Origin: Dastarcus helophoroides
Taxonomy: Eukaryota > Arthropoda > Insecta > Coleoptera > Bothrideridae
DNA length: 64,000 nt
Reading direction: 5' to 3'
Assembly: GCA_028583605.1 (NCBI GenBank)
Contig: CM053336.1
Span: forward strand, 25,219,004-25,283,003
Shown one piece after another: positions 33,151-44,700 of this stretch. Position numbers and translations under genes: made by a program. Every line of letters starts with the position of its first letter. Within the stretch, counting starts at the first letter, position 1. A model generated the notes under the pieces. It was not told where the DNA came from and made no database searches. It worked only from the letters and a program-made list of their open reading frames with translations.

Positions 33151-33349
33151 GTTCTTATCCCATTCCAGAATAATCCCAAGATTTCGATTAATCGTCTATA
33201 TCTGCTGCTTCCTTAGTCGATCTGAAGCAGCGATAGATAATGGTTTGTCAGAGAAAAAGATGACACAAGGTTACTATTATCTGCTTAGCCATATATAGGA
33301 TTGAAAGTTGAAGCTAAGAGATCGTTTATGTGTAACAGAAATAGAGTCG

Positions 33350-33990
33350 AAAACAGAACAGACCCCTGAACTTTTATTAGAATAATTTTTGGCTGTTTGT
33401 ATTTAACATCCTCAACTTGATATTTTTCCCCAAGTTCATGCTCTACTTGGCTTTTTAATTTTTCTTTCGCTGTTTTATCATTGCAACTGATTATAACACT
33501 ACCATTCTTTACATTTTTTACGTTTTCAATCCCCACTGCTAATTTAACTGGATTTATTGTTATTTTTATTTCTTCTGTCGTTTTGGTACAATGTTGATCT
33601 TCTTTTGGTTTTATCATAATTTTATCGTTTTCTTTCTTCAACATATTCGCATAAGAAATCTTTTTATTTTCACTATTGTCATTTTTTTCCTCCTTCTTTT
33701 TAAAATGCTGTTATTTTATTCCACAACAGCCATACATTTTTTAAATGCTTCTTTTAAATCATATATTTGCTCCATTAAATTGTTTATTGTATATCCCTGA
33801 TTTCTGTCACAAGAATTACATACATACTTTATTTGTTTCTTCGCTACTATAATTTTAGAATCTTCCTCCGTTATTCCTGCACATTTTAAATGGAGATATT
33901 CCTGACATATATCACAATTTATATATTTCTGACCTCTTCTAACTTCTTGATCACATATTTTACATATCATGTTTAATACTGACCGCACGC
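33350..33990 (-). pseudogene. LINE ORF1 with PHD-like zinc finger
   Basis: The N-terminal piece (33988-33716) shows a PHD/RING-like metal-binding pattern: CKIC, CDICQEYLHLKCAG and YVCNSC. A Lys-rich region follows (33644-33370) with VKNVKNGSVIISCNDKTAKE, typical of insect LINE ORF1 proteins that bind RNA. At about 33350 the text changes abruptly to QGSVLFSTLFLLHINDLLAS, which is RT motif 4 of ORF2. This marks the deletion joint. ORF1 proteins coat the LINE RNA. Confidence 0.7.
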
Positions 33991-33999
33991 CTGTGTCGG

Positions 34000-34774
34000 C
34001 CTTTTATCAGTTCACACCTTATTTGATATTTTTTTGTGCTTAAAATCGTTGCTTCTTTTTGTACATTCACAATAACTATAATTACCTTTGACCGTTTTAA
34101 TCCACTTTTAAGTTCATTTAAATAGTTCACTACTGAGTATATCGATTATCTTTTATGCCTTTAAAAAATCATACATTAATTTGCTGATTTAATCACTATC
34201 TAACGCAATTTCTTACATAGATTACACAAACACAACATATCCGTGTTGGTGCAACTTAACTCGAAAAGAAAGTCGAAATTTTGACTTCATTCTCGGAAAT
34301 TCAGGGGAAGAAAATGAAGTTTCGAAATTAAAAGCGAAAATTCGAGAAAAAAGTCTAATTTATAGAAAAAAGTCAAAATTTCGAGATTGGAGTCGAAATT
34401 TCAACTTTAATCTCTGGAATTTCGAGAAAAAGTCAAAATTTCAACTAAACTCAAAATATAAAAACATTCTTTTTAAATTGATATCCTTTTCTACAATTTC
34501 CTAATTTTGAATTCTTAAGGGCGCAATTAAATATTAAAAAAACATTGGAAAAACATCGATGTATCGATATCGAATACCAATGCTTAAGACATCGATGTTT
34601 CATTGAAAAAAATAACGATGTTCAAACATTTTTTAAACAATGTTGCATCCCTAATCTTTCCACAATGGAATTTAGAAAAATTTTTCATAAAAACTCATTT
34701 TTCTATTTATTTTTACATTAACGCGTTCATTAAATGTTGCCAGAAATGGCAATTTATAAACGGACAGTACTCAC
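34000..34774. other. No gene seen
   Basis: The first part may be the 5' UTR of the LINE above. At 34260-34450 there are variants of the GTCGAAATTTC motif, and ACATCGATGT palindromes occur near 34554 and 34590. Confidence 0.4.
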
Positions 34775-34987
34775 CTGTGAAGTATTTGGCGAATTCCTGC
34801 TAGATCTTTAGCGCCCTTTGTATTCGTTTTTTTTGCCTCTTCTTCAGTCATATGTTTATTCATCTCCCTAAAACAAAATCACCTCAAAATCATAACCAAA
34901 ACTAGGATAAGCTCGACTTACATATCAATTCGATCGATTTTGGTTTGATAAATATGGCTATTGGATACAACAGGGCAACCTGAAGCC
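34775..34987 (-). CDS. Two exons of an unnamed gene, cut by the assembly gap
   Basis: The first exon runs from the gap to 34922 and ends before GTAAGT; the second is 34775-34867 with acceptor TTTTAG and donor GTGAGT. Joined, they read GCPVVSNSHIYQTKIDRIDM, EMNKHMTEEEAKKTNTKGAK and DLAGIRQILHR with no stop, and the codon phase agrees at the joint. The protein is hydrophilic and probably helical. I do not recognise the family. The upstream part is lost in the gap and the next downstream exon was not found. Confidence 0.45.
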
Positions 34988-34997
34988 NNNNNNNNNN
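34988..34997. other. Assembly gap (10 N)
   Basis: Ten Ns, probably a placeholder of unknown true length. Coding-like sequence abuts both sides, on opposite strands. Confidence 0.99.
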
Positions 34998-35251
34998 GAT
35001 TTGTGGCAAAATGGTGGAATGATATAGCTGATAGCAACAGAAACAACAGCAGGTTGCCTAGAGATCTGCCAAAGGTCATACAGTTAAAGGTTACGCATTA
35101 TATTGAGATCTTTGGGATATTAATGTTGGGTTATGGCTTTGCCATATTGTCCTTAATATTTGAGCTTATTGTGAATTGGCTTAAGAAAAATACTACATTT
35201 TTTGATAAAGTCGACTTTTTATTTAGTTTGCTTCAGCCTCCAATAGACTAA
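34998..35251 (+). CDS. Ionotropic-receptor-like C-terminus
   Basis: The 84 codons after the gap start FVAKWWNDIA and contain IEIFGILMLGYGFAILSLIF, a single membrane helix, followed by a Lys-rich cytoplasmic tail and a TAA stop. This layout (short extracellular stretch with a K.W segment, then one last membrane helix with a short tail) is that of the C-terminus of insect ionotropic receptors, the divergent glutamate-receptor family used in smell and taste. The ligand-binding halves and the other two helices would lie inside the gap. The family call rests on the helix and its neighbourhood only. Confidence 0.5.
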
Positions 35252-36454
35252 AGATTGTCGTAAGGTTTTTTTGTGTTAAGCTAAATATTAAATGTTATTT
35301 GAAATTACGTAGGTAAATTTAAAAAAAATTGGATTTATTGTAAAGTATCTGTGTTTTTATAACCTCATGTATTTTTTGAAGCACATAAAAATTTATAGAA
35401 TAATTGTCTTTAAAATTTTTATTTCTCTGCTTCTCTGCTTTACGGAAAAACGATTGAATCGATCTGAATAAGAACCTGTACCCCTTTTCGCGGATTTAAC
35501 GAGTGGCGTTCAGATCGCGCCCTAAATAATGCCATTCTAAATGTAACGTTGCAACTTGCTAAAAAAATGTCTCAAAATCATATAGAATTGAGTAGAGGTG
35601 AAAGATCGTCATGTTGGTTTGGTGTTTAGTGATTTTTTTTGGGATCAGAACGTATTGGGTGGTGATTTTACAGAGAAATACTTCTAAATTATTATAAATT
35701 AAATAAATATTTTTAACAACTTAGGACAATTGTGACAAATAAATAACATAAAAGGAATGATCACAAATACAGTGGGTTTCAATAAAATCTATCCACCCTA
35801 ATTAACTCTTTGGATTGTCATTAAAAAGAAATGCAAAAACACGTCAATAAATATATGGGACATATTTCATCATATTTAAACTAAGTGCAAGTGTCATCAA
35901 GTGCTCCTATTTTTTTAGCAAACCTTATATTTTTCTAGAGTTTTGGATATTTCTTGACGATTTATCTAAAATTAATGACCTTAATAATTGACCATTATTA
36001 TTTAAAATAACATTTCTTTAACGAAATTCTGATTTTAAAAAAATATAACATTTTGTAAATACAAAACATCAAAAATAGGTTTTTATTAACATTTTATAAA
36101 TAAATATTTTTAAAAGATAGAAAAACGTAAATTTAGTTTTTTTTTCAAAACCTAATAAATAACTTAAACGCTTTCAAGTTGTTAAAAAATTTGGACTGTT
36201 ATGGGGACTGCCAACAAAAGTGGAAACTTTAAACTGTGATAAAACTGTAATTTTTTGAATTTTAAAATTAATTGTAATATGAAAAATAAAATTTTCATTA
36301 TTTTTATGATAAAATAAATTACATTATTTCTAGTTTTTCCATGCCACATTTATGAATAAAAAATAGTTCACTTGGCAACACAAAAAGAATACGTTAAACT
36401 TCGGTCATAAAAAAAATAAAGAATCTCCTCCTTTTCTGGCTTTAATCAAACTAA
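35252..36454. other. No gene seen
   Basis: AT-rich, no recognisable coding, RNA or repeat feature. Confidence 0.5.
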
Positions 36455-37655
36455 ATGTTTGAAACATTTTTTGTTCATTCCTCTGGCCCTGCTATTGTTC
36501 TTAAAAAGTGCGCTCCAGAGTTAACTCCTCTAAGCAAATTGTTCACACTTTCTTACAACAAAGGTATATTTCCTAAATCTGAAAAGCTGCTAGGGTGCAG
36601 CCTGTTCCCAAAAGAGGAAAAAGGAATCTCGCTACTAACTAACATCTGGCCCTATATCTTTGTTGCCCGTTAAATCTAAAGTGATGGAAAAAGTTATTAA
36701 CATCGAGATTCTTAAATATCTGGAGAATAATAAAATCATCTCGGACAGGCAATACGGTTTCAGACAACAACGCTCAACTTTCGATCTACTGGCATATGTT
36801 ACTCATATCTATAACTCAGCTATGGTGAGGCTAGGATGGTGGCATTGGATATCTCAAAAGCCTTTGGCAGAGTCTGGCATCGATATCTTCTCGCCAAATT
36901 AACATACTATCGTCTTCCTCTTGAACTATGTCATTTGATATCCATATCTTTGACCGATCTCTTCAGGTCGCCGTCGATGGCATCTCATCCGAGACATTTG
37001 CGATTAATGCAGGGGTGTCTCAGGGGTCTGCCCTGCCTCCTACTCTATTTCTGTTACACATAAACAATTTCTTAGTTTCAACTTCCAATCCGATGTACAG
37101 CGACGCAGATGATAGTAGCCTGGTGTCATTTTTTTCTTCGCCAAAACATTATCCGTTCCTCCTTCAGATCGAATAAGGTAACATAAGATACAGATAATTA
37201 ATGGGGATTTTGAAATCATTCTGGAATGAGGTAAAAAAAATCTGGTCGACTTCAACGCTTCAAAGACTCAGGCCAAGGTTTTCGCTAAGAATATATCAAG
37301 GGATAATGCAACAAACATACTAATGGACGATAAAACCCTCCTGATGAAATTTAATTTGTCTATTTTAAAAGTAAATGAGGGCTTTAACTTTCCTTGGGAC
37401 GATCATGTTCGCGCCATTGCCAAATCCACCGTTCAGAAACTAGTATTTCTTTTCAGAGTTAAAAAGTACTTCACATTCCTTCAGCTACTCACACTACACA
37501 AAGCCAACCCTACAATACCGTTCTCATGTTTTGAGTTCAGCTACAAAGCACACTTTAGTTTTTTTAAATTCAATTTAAAGAAGAGCGATTGTCCTAATTG
37601 ATGACGAGAGTTTGACCGATCTCTTTTCTACAAGTACTTTCATGGAAGATGCTCA
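36455..37655 (+). mobile_element. CR1/Jockey-like LINE RT fragment
   Basis: Pieces of one RT in several frames: KKCAPELTPLSKLFTLSYNK, VKSKVMEKVINIEILKYLEN, ISDRQYGFRQQRSTFDLLAY, VALDISKAFGRVWH, INAGVSQGSALPPTLFLLHI, the catalytic box changed from YADD to SDADD near 37097-37112, and FNFPWDDHVRAIAKSTVQKL. It ends around 37655 where a foldback end begins, so the LINE was probably cut there. It is the same family as 32400-33990 and 59291-61412. At least four frame breaks make it dead. Confidence 0.85.
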
Positions 37656-37657
37656 CA

Positions 37658-37699
37658 AAAATCTACTCTTGCTCTATATACCATTACTTATGGTCCACC
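37658..37699 (-). repeat. Orphan end of the 37760-39058 foldback family
   Basis: These 42 bases are an inverted copy of the first 42 of the element at 37760 (ending CCATTACTTATGGTCCACC). They lie 60 bases from it and have no partner on the left. Confidence 0.8.
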
Positions 37700-37759
37700 A
37701 TGGATATTACAAGTTAATAAGAAATTATTTTAACTCCAAAATTTCTTGAAATAAATACA

Positions 37760-39058
37760 GGTGGACCATAAGTAATGGTACATAGAGCAAGAGTAGATTT
37801 TTCGTATAAAAATAACGTGATTTAGCCGCATGTACCTTATACCAAAAGTTAATATTAACAGAGATATAGGGTGTCAAAATTGAAAAAAAAAATGTGATTT
37901 TTTCGCCTACCTGATGTCAAGAAATTCTAATTTGCTAACAGATTGTCAATAACTCATAGGGGGCGCCCCCTGCGTCACCTAAAGAATCATAACTTTTTTG
38001 TGCCTTCATGTACACTTATTTTAAATAGATATTTTTATTTACCCACGTTTTATACGTAAAAAAGGTATACTTTCTAAATGTTGATACAAGCCACCATTTT
38101 CAAGATAGTTGCCTTCAAAATTTGCCGTACGTTTATTTTAAGTTATGTAAATGTAAATTTCTCGCAGTAGATTTCAAAATAAAAGTAATAAAACTGACTC
38201 TAAAATAGTTTATATCAAATATTACTCTACTGACCTTATTATCACACCTTTTTTAAATTTCTAAAGCAAATTTAAATAAAATACCAAAACAAAATTTATT
38301 TTCAAAAATAAGTATGTGGGATATAACCCTTTTCATGTAAAGGGATTGCAAACAACTAAAAATCTGGCTTTTATTACAATTTATTTCCAAATATCTGCTT
38401 TAACCACCCAGATTATTAACATTTTCTTGTGCGGACTCGGACAACATATCTCACATCTCTATGTTAGAAAATAAATAACGTGTTAATTTTTTGGATTTTT
38501 TTTATTAAGATTTTCAAAATTTAGGTAATAATATTATCAGCAAAGTAATGTTTGACATACATTAGTTTCAAAGCTGTCTTATGATTACTTTTTTTTAAGC
38601 CTACTTCGAAAATTTTATATCTTAGTAATTTAAAAACAAGGCACGTCAAGCTTTAAAGGCAAATATCTTGGAAACGGTTGCTCATATCAATTTTTAGAAA
38701 GTACACCATTTTTACGTAAAAAATATAAGGAAATAAAATAACTCATTTGAAATTAATATACGTGGGTGCACAAAAAGTTATAATGATTTAGAATTATGCA
38801 GGATAGCGCCCCCTATCATCTATTGGTAATATGTTAGCAAATTAGAGTTTGTCGACTTAAGAAATACGGTTGTGCCAAATTTCGTGCTTATATCACAATT
38901 CATTCCATATTTATACGAAAAAATCCAATTTTTGTTTAACTTGGCACCCTCCATCTCTGTTAACATCAACTTTTGGTATAAGGTAAATGTAGCTAAATCA
39001 CATTATTTTTATTCGAAAAATCCACCATTGCTCTGTGTACCATTACTTATGGTCCACC
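37760..39058. mobile_element. Foldback element, 1.3 kb, nearly all inverted repeat
   Basis: The left end GGTGGACCATAAGTAATGGT is matched by the inverted right end. Similarity continues inward through GGGGGCGC near 37958 (matching 38811), the ATAACTTTTTTGTGC block and the TACGTAAAAA block, to roughly 38350 and 38430. Arms of about 600 bases thus almost meet. Arms have diverged by perhaps a fifth. No transposase is present. Confidence 0.8.
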
Positions 39059-39689
39059 CTCTATAAAAACGTAGATATTTTTCAAAAGCAAAAAATATTC
39101 TCTTTTATTTAAAAATCATTGCCTGCTATAACTCCAAAACCATGAGGCCAACTAGAAAATCATTTATATCATTAAATTCTAAGGAAAAAAATTGCATTAA
39201 AAATACTTTTTTTGACACTTCTTTTGATATAATTTAAAAAATTATACCTTTTCCCATCATTGCTACCTAATTTCACCTATTTTGCAATATTTTTATAGTA
39301 ACGATATGCTAACTAAAATAAAGCTTCATCTTTTTTCGTTTTCCATTAAAAAATCTGTCAAATCGAACATATTTTGTAATTTTCATTAAACTTAATCTGC
39401 GATCAAACATGATCTGCAGAGTTTGATCGCCGACGCTGCTGTGTCGCAGTAGGCCACGCAATCTAAGGGTAAAAATATAGTGGAGACGTTCATCTCGCCG
39501 TTTACCTCGACGTTGATCTCGCCGGGCAGCTCGCCACGCATTAAATCCCGACGTTAGAGAACAAAACTGATCTCAATAGGCGTCAGTTTTACTGTATCAT
39601 ACTGGTAGTCCAAATGTTCGTAGATTCCGACAGTAACGGTGATTCTTCAAGTGCTCTGAAATGGTGGTTAATATCAAAAAGGGCAAATC

Positions 39690-40918
39690 GGAAATGGAAT
39701 GTAGATCCAGTAAATCAAGACCGGACTGGACTTGGCAAATTTTATCATTTGTAGGAGTAACTTAAAGGATATCCTGATCGATATTATGAATATTTAAGAA
39801 TGACTCAGACAAAATTTAATTATTTTTTACAAATGGTAAAACCAAAAATCGAAAATCGGTACACTAATTTACATAAACTGCCTATCAGTGTCGAAGAAAG
39901 ATTGGTAGTAACACTCAGGTAAGAAAAAATACATCATTCAATTAGTCATTAATAATTTATTTAACACAGATGCAAAGTGTGTAGCTTTTTAAACAATTAA
40001 AATCATAATTACTAGGCTGCATTACAGTATACGATTTGTTATTACTAGAAGTAATTTCTTATTGGGCAAAATAGAATGTCGACACTATTGACATGTTATT
40101 ATTTCTTTCTTCTTTTCTATCACAAACACTCTTCATTGGTAATTGCTGAACGTTGGTTTTAAACAGTAGCTTTTCTGAAGGCAATAATTTTCTTACATGA
40201 GGCAAAAGGGATGTAAAAAATGCTACGTTATCATCGTTTCTCTCCATAATTAAAGCTTCTTTGGCATTTTTTACCACCATTTTTTCTCGTTCTATTTCCA
40301 ATAGACTGTTCCCTATCAGTTTAGTTTGTTTTGGGTGCTTTCTGCATCCCAGATTATTGTATTTTGGAATTGCTTTGAAACTGGAACGATGACTATTTGG
40401 ACTACTGAATATTAGTGTTTGAAAAGACGCCACGTGATGTGGAGATATATCATCATCATTAATTGATGTGTCTTCATCCTCCTCTTCATCCTCGTGACTT
40501 GCACCATTAACTCCAAGTATCAAGAACAATACTTTGTTCGGTTCACATAAATCACCAGATGTTGGTCTTTTTTTTTTAATATTTTTTTAGGAACATCAGG
40601 CTTTTAAAATATGGCCATTCGACCTCGACACCATCTGCGGCTGCTGACCCAGATGATAGAGAAGGAAGTTTATCAAAGTGTATTTTAAACTATTGCCTTA
40701 ATATTTTCCATGTCTTCTTAGCTGTTTCAAGTAGTAAATAAAAAAAACTGCATCATAATACAATCATTTTGAGAATTATAGAAATTCTAAATTGACTAAT
40801 TTACTTCTTTTACGTTTTTAGCTACTGAAAATTCATTCAAAGGCATTACGTTCTTATTTCGATTAGGAGCTAGTGCTGTTGCAAAGATCCTTAAAGAAGT
40901 TTTTGATTATGGGAAGGT
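39690..40918 (+). pseudogene. Harbinger transposase, N-terminal exons
   Basis: Exon 1 (about 39690-39918) reads RKWNVDPVNQ, a stop in the FYHL region, then YPDRYYEYLRMTQTKFNYFL and LPISVEERLVVTLR, ending at GTAAG. The second exon (about 40824-40918) reads ATENSFKGITFLFRLGASAV and AKILKEVFDYGK. These match the helical N-terminal half of HARBI1-type transposases, including the helix-turn-helix-like segment. The DDE catalytic domain does not follow, and a short piece between exons is unaccounted for. The transposase would cut the element at its TIRs. Confidence 0.75.
40062..40735 (-). CDS. MADF/BESS DNA-binding accessory protein of the Harbinger element
   Basis: The minus strand reads the end of a MADF (Myb/SANT-like) domain near 40600-40650 (VEVEWPYFKSLMFL), a basic linker, an acidic stretch (EDEEEDEDTS) and at the C-terminus a BESS motif (DNVAFFTSLLPHVRKLLPSE). 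Harbinger elements need a Myb-like partner that binds DNA and helps bring in the transposase; MADF proteins are the insect form. It lies between the two transposase exons on the other strand. The start of the MADF domain is missing or in another frame, so the gene may be partial. Confidence 0.65.
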
Positions 40919-41339
40919 TTGTAACCTTTACATATGAAAGCGCTAATATATCCTACATTAACTTTGATATAACAAAATATGATACTTCAATCCTAAAGAA
41001 AAGGGTTTAAGATTTGCCATCTCTACTGCACTGGCACTTTTGATATACAAGAGTAGATTTTCGCCATTGATGGTATTGAGGGTCACGAAACTCAAACGGT
41101 CACGTGATAAGAGTTAACCTTCTGGTTGTTATTTATTTTGTGCTCGTGGCGAAAGTGTCTTGAGCGAACCAATCGCAGAATAGGTTTCAGGCTAGTTGTG
41201 GCGAGATGCGCTGCTAGATGCTGGCTTGGTTACCTGCCTGAGTATATCTGTACTTGCATAATTATACAGAATTAAGTTAACATCACCAAACGACGAGATA
41301 CACGGCGAGATGAACGCCTATACTATGTTTTTATCCTAA

Positions 41340-41417
41340 GAGCGATTGCACATTACGCGGTAACATTAAGATTTACCGCTCGCAGAAAATCGGTGTAATA
41401 TCTGACGCTCCAGAAAC
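41340..41417 (+). repeat. Copy (a) of a 75-bp terminal-repeat-like family
   Basis: Starts GAGCGATTGCACATTACGCG and ends near GACGCTCCAGAAAC. It directly adjoins the Harbinger right target duplication, so the transposon landed in or at the edge of this repeat. Related copies: 49012-49085 (inverted), 49611-49687 (direct), 56815-56851 (inverted, partial). Confidence 0.7.
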
Positions 41418-41795
41418 AAATGCGTCCTCGAATCGCTTTTACACGTTGCGTTACAGTACGCTACGATAAAAAAATTCAAAGATTTCGCAATCCTTGCAAC
41501 CAACGGAGACATTGGAAATGATAACACCAAATAGAAACATAATTAACACTTTATTTAACATACAAGGTTATACAGGGTATTTACAAATTTCAAAGACAAC
41601 GCTTGGCAGTTGATTCGGAATCATAAATAAATACAAATTACGAAAAAAAAATTAATAAAAAATTTTCACCTTTCGAATTGCAGACTTTCAAAATTGTTAT
41701 AAAAATAATTTAATTAATAATTTTATAACCTCTTTACCGATCGTGTTGAAATATGAAACCTTTATTTATTTAGATTATTAAGGCTAGAATCTTAC
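41418..41795. other. No gene seen
   Basis: Unique-looking AT-rich sequence between the 75-bp repeat and the large foldback. Confidence 0.4.
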
Positions 41796-44700
41796 AAGGA
41801 AAGTACCCGAGGTGTACCCCACCGATTTTTTTCATTTTGTGATATGTTATAGTACATAACAAAATATTGGACACGTATTTTTTTTTAGATGCTAACTTGG
41901 CGATTTAAGTGGTGAAACCACCCCTTAAAATTAACCCCAAAAAACAGTTTTTCTTTAATAACTCAAGAATTAATTGGAATTTTTTGATGAAACAAACGCT
42001 GTGTTATTTCTCATAAAAAAGCACACCTAAAAACATATTGGTTATGTTAAAAAGTTGCAACCCCTAATTTTTATGGGGGTGAGTTTCATTTTTTTTCTTA
42101 TATATCAACTTTTGAACTACTGAATTTTATTAAAGTTAACAATTTTATTAAGAACACTAAAAAATAAAATTGACCTGTCTCGGGGTTGTGCAAACATAAG
42201 TCTTGAAAGGGGAATTTACCCCTTGTGGTAATTTTTTTCTGTACAGTGATATGGAAAGTAAAACACAACTTATGTTTTCAATTTTATTTCTGTAATGATT
42301 ATTTTGACATATATTTTGCATTAACAGTGAAATAACGTAACACCCCTATTTTTATGACCCTTGGAGAACCCCATGGATTTGTTCGTTATTAGATTGCGAA
42401 TCAAAACATTTATTTTTTCACCTATAACTTATTATATGTTGATATTTCATCAAAATAATGTATCAACAATTTCTTTAGATGCTAAATTTGTGATTTAGGT
42501 GGTGAACTTCCCACCCCCTAAAGATAACCCTCAAAAATAGTTTTTCTTTAATATCTCAAGAATAAATTGGATTTTTTCGGTAAAACCATTGTTACTTTAT
42601 TTCCCACAAGAATGTGCTTCTAAAAACGTATCAGTTATGCCAAAGGGTTGCAGCAACCCCTAATTTGAATAGGGGTGGGTTTAATTTTTTTCTTTTATAC
42701 CAACTTTTAAACCCTTGAATTTTATGGAATTTGGCAATGTCATTAAGAAAATAAAAAAATAAAATTGACTTGTATCGGGATTTTACAAAAAAAGCATCGG
42801 AAAGGGTGATTTACCCCTAGAGTCATTTTTTTCTGTAGAATGATATGAATAATTTAACACAACATATGGTTTTAATTTTATTGCTATAATGCTTTTTCTG
42901 ACATATATTTTGAGGTGAAAGTGAAATAATATTAAACTTTTACCTTTATAAGGGTTGGTGATGGGATTGAGCATTACCAGATTGCGATTCAAAGCATTCA
43001 TTTTTTCACCGTCTACTTATTTTATGCCGATATTTCATCGATATAATATGCCAATAATTAAGTTTTAATTTGAAAATACTTATTGTTTAGAGTCTTACCC
43101 CTAAAATCTCTATTTTTGTTTGAATGTAAAGAAATATTATTTACTGAACAAAATCGCGAAACATTATATTGTGCAGAAAAAAATCTACATTTGCCGATCA
43201 TTTCAGACCATGTAGCAGTATTATTAAGAAAATTAAAAACCAAAGTTGATCTCTTCCAGTTTTGGATTAAGTGACGCAAGTAAATTCATTATCTAAGAAA
43301 TTTGAGATTATCAAATGACACTTTTAAGGCAACCAGGAGTTTCAGTTACCCCTCTGAAATTTTTAAATTGAACAAGAGTGCGTGTGATACCTCATTTAAA
43401 ATGGTTTTTAATTCTCTATTCAGCAGACTTGGTCTTTTTTGAATTTTGCTAATATTCGTCAATAAAATAAAATTTAAATATTTTTAAATGTATTTAAAAT
43501 CCATACAATCAAATATATTTTAACCTATGCATATGTGCCACAAATCTGTCACATATGTCTTTTCTAATAGATTTTTTTGTCATAATTATTGATTTTCTTC
43601 CTTTACGCAAGTGAAGAAATATCCAACAAGAAGAAAGAAGAAAAAAGAGTCTCTTTTGCACATATCTGGAAAAATGATACATTACAATAAAGTATATAAA
43701 AATGCAATAAAAATAATTTAGGCATAATTTAATAATGATTAACTCCACGGAATTTCCAAACCGCTTAAAATTAAAGTTTTATAGTATTTCACTTCTAATA
43801 CAAAATGTATGTCACAATAAACGTTTCAACAATAACATTGAAAATATATGTTGCGATTAATTTACTATATTACTGCAGATAATAAAAAATTAACTCTTGG
43901 GGTAAATTACCCCTTCGGATGAGTTTTTTTTACAAAACCGAAAGAGGTCAACTTTGGTGTTTAATTTTCTTAATAATATTGCTATATTGACTGAAATTAT
44001 CGGTAAATGTAGATTTTTTTCAGCACAATATGTTTCGAGACTTTGTTCAGTAAAGAATATTTCTTTCTAAAATATAAATTTTAGGGGTGAGACCCTAAAC
44101 AATAAGTATCCTCAAATTAAAACTCAATTGTTGACATATTATGTTATTGAAATATCGACATAAAATAAGTAGAAGGTGAAAAAATGAATGTTTTACCCCC
44201 CAATCTGATAATGATCAATCCCATCGCCAACCCTCATAAAGGTAAGGATTTTATATGAGTTCACTTTTAATGCAAATTATATGTTAGAAAAAGCTTTATA
44301 GCAATAAAATGAAAACCATATGTTTGTTTAATTATTCATATCATTCTACAAAAAAAATGACTCTAGGGATAAATCACCCTTTCCAATGCTTTTTTTTTGT
44401 AAGATCTCGAGACAGATCAATTTTATTTTTTAATTTTCTTAATGATATTGCCAAATTCCATAAAATTCAAGGGTTTAAAAGTTGGTATAAAAGAAAAAAA
44501 TTAAACCCACCCCTATTCAAATTAGGGGTTGCTGCAACCCTTTGGCATAACTGATACGTTTTTAGAAGCACATTCTTATGGGAAATAAAGTAACAATGGT
44601 TTTACCGAAAAATTCCAATTTATTCTTGAGATATTAAAGAAAACCTATTTTTGGGGGTTATCTTTAGGGGGTGGAGTGTTCACCACCTAAATCACAAATT

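Larger units (their letters stand above)
32400..33990 (-). mobile_element. CR1/Jockey-like LINE with internal deletion
   Basis: Reading the minus strand, ORF1 with a zinc finger (33990-33370) runs straight into the last third of RT (from about 33350) and then the ORF2 C-terminus, stop at 32442 and an A-rich tail near 32400. The endonuclease and most of the RT are missing. Copies of the same family lie at 36455-37655 and 59291-61412 on the + strand. Confidence 0.8.
39467..41336 (+). mobile_element. PIF/Harbinger DNA transposon
   Basis: Inverted termini begin GGGTAAAAATATAG (39467) and, inverted from the right, GGATAAAAACATAG (ending 41336); similarity continues through GCGTTCATCTCGCCG. The trinucleotide TAA flanks both sides (39464-39466 and 41337-41339), the target duplication expected of PIF/Harbinger. 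It carries the N-terminal part of a Harbinger transposase on the + strand and a MADF/BESS protein on the minus strand. The transposase catalytic part is missing, so this copy is non-autonomous. Confidence 0.85.

Noticed and set aside
43083..43279. Overlapping ORFs in the 3.6-kb foldback
   Set aside because: They mirror each other in the two arms and shift frame between the tandem units, so no protein is conserved.
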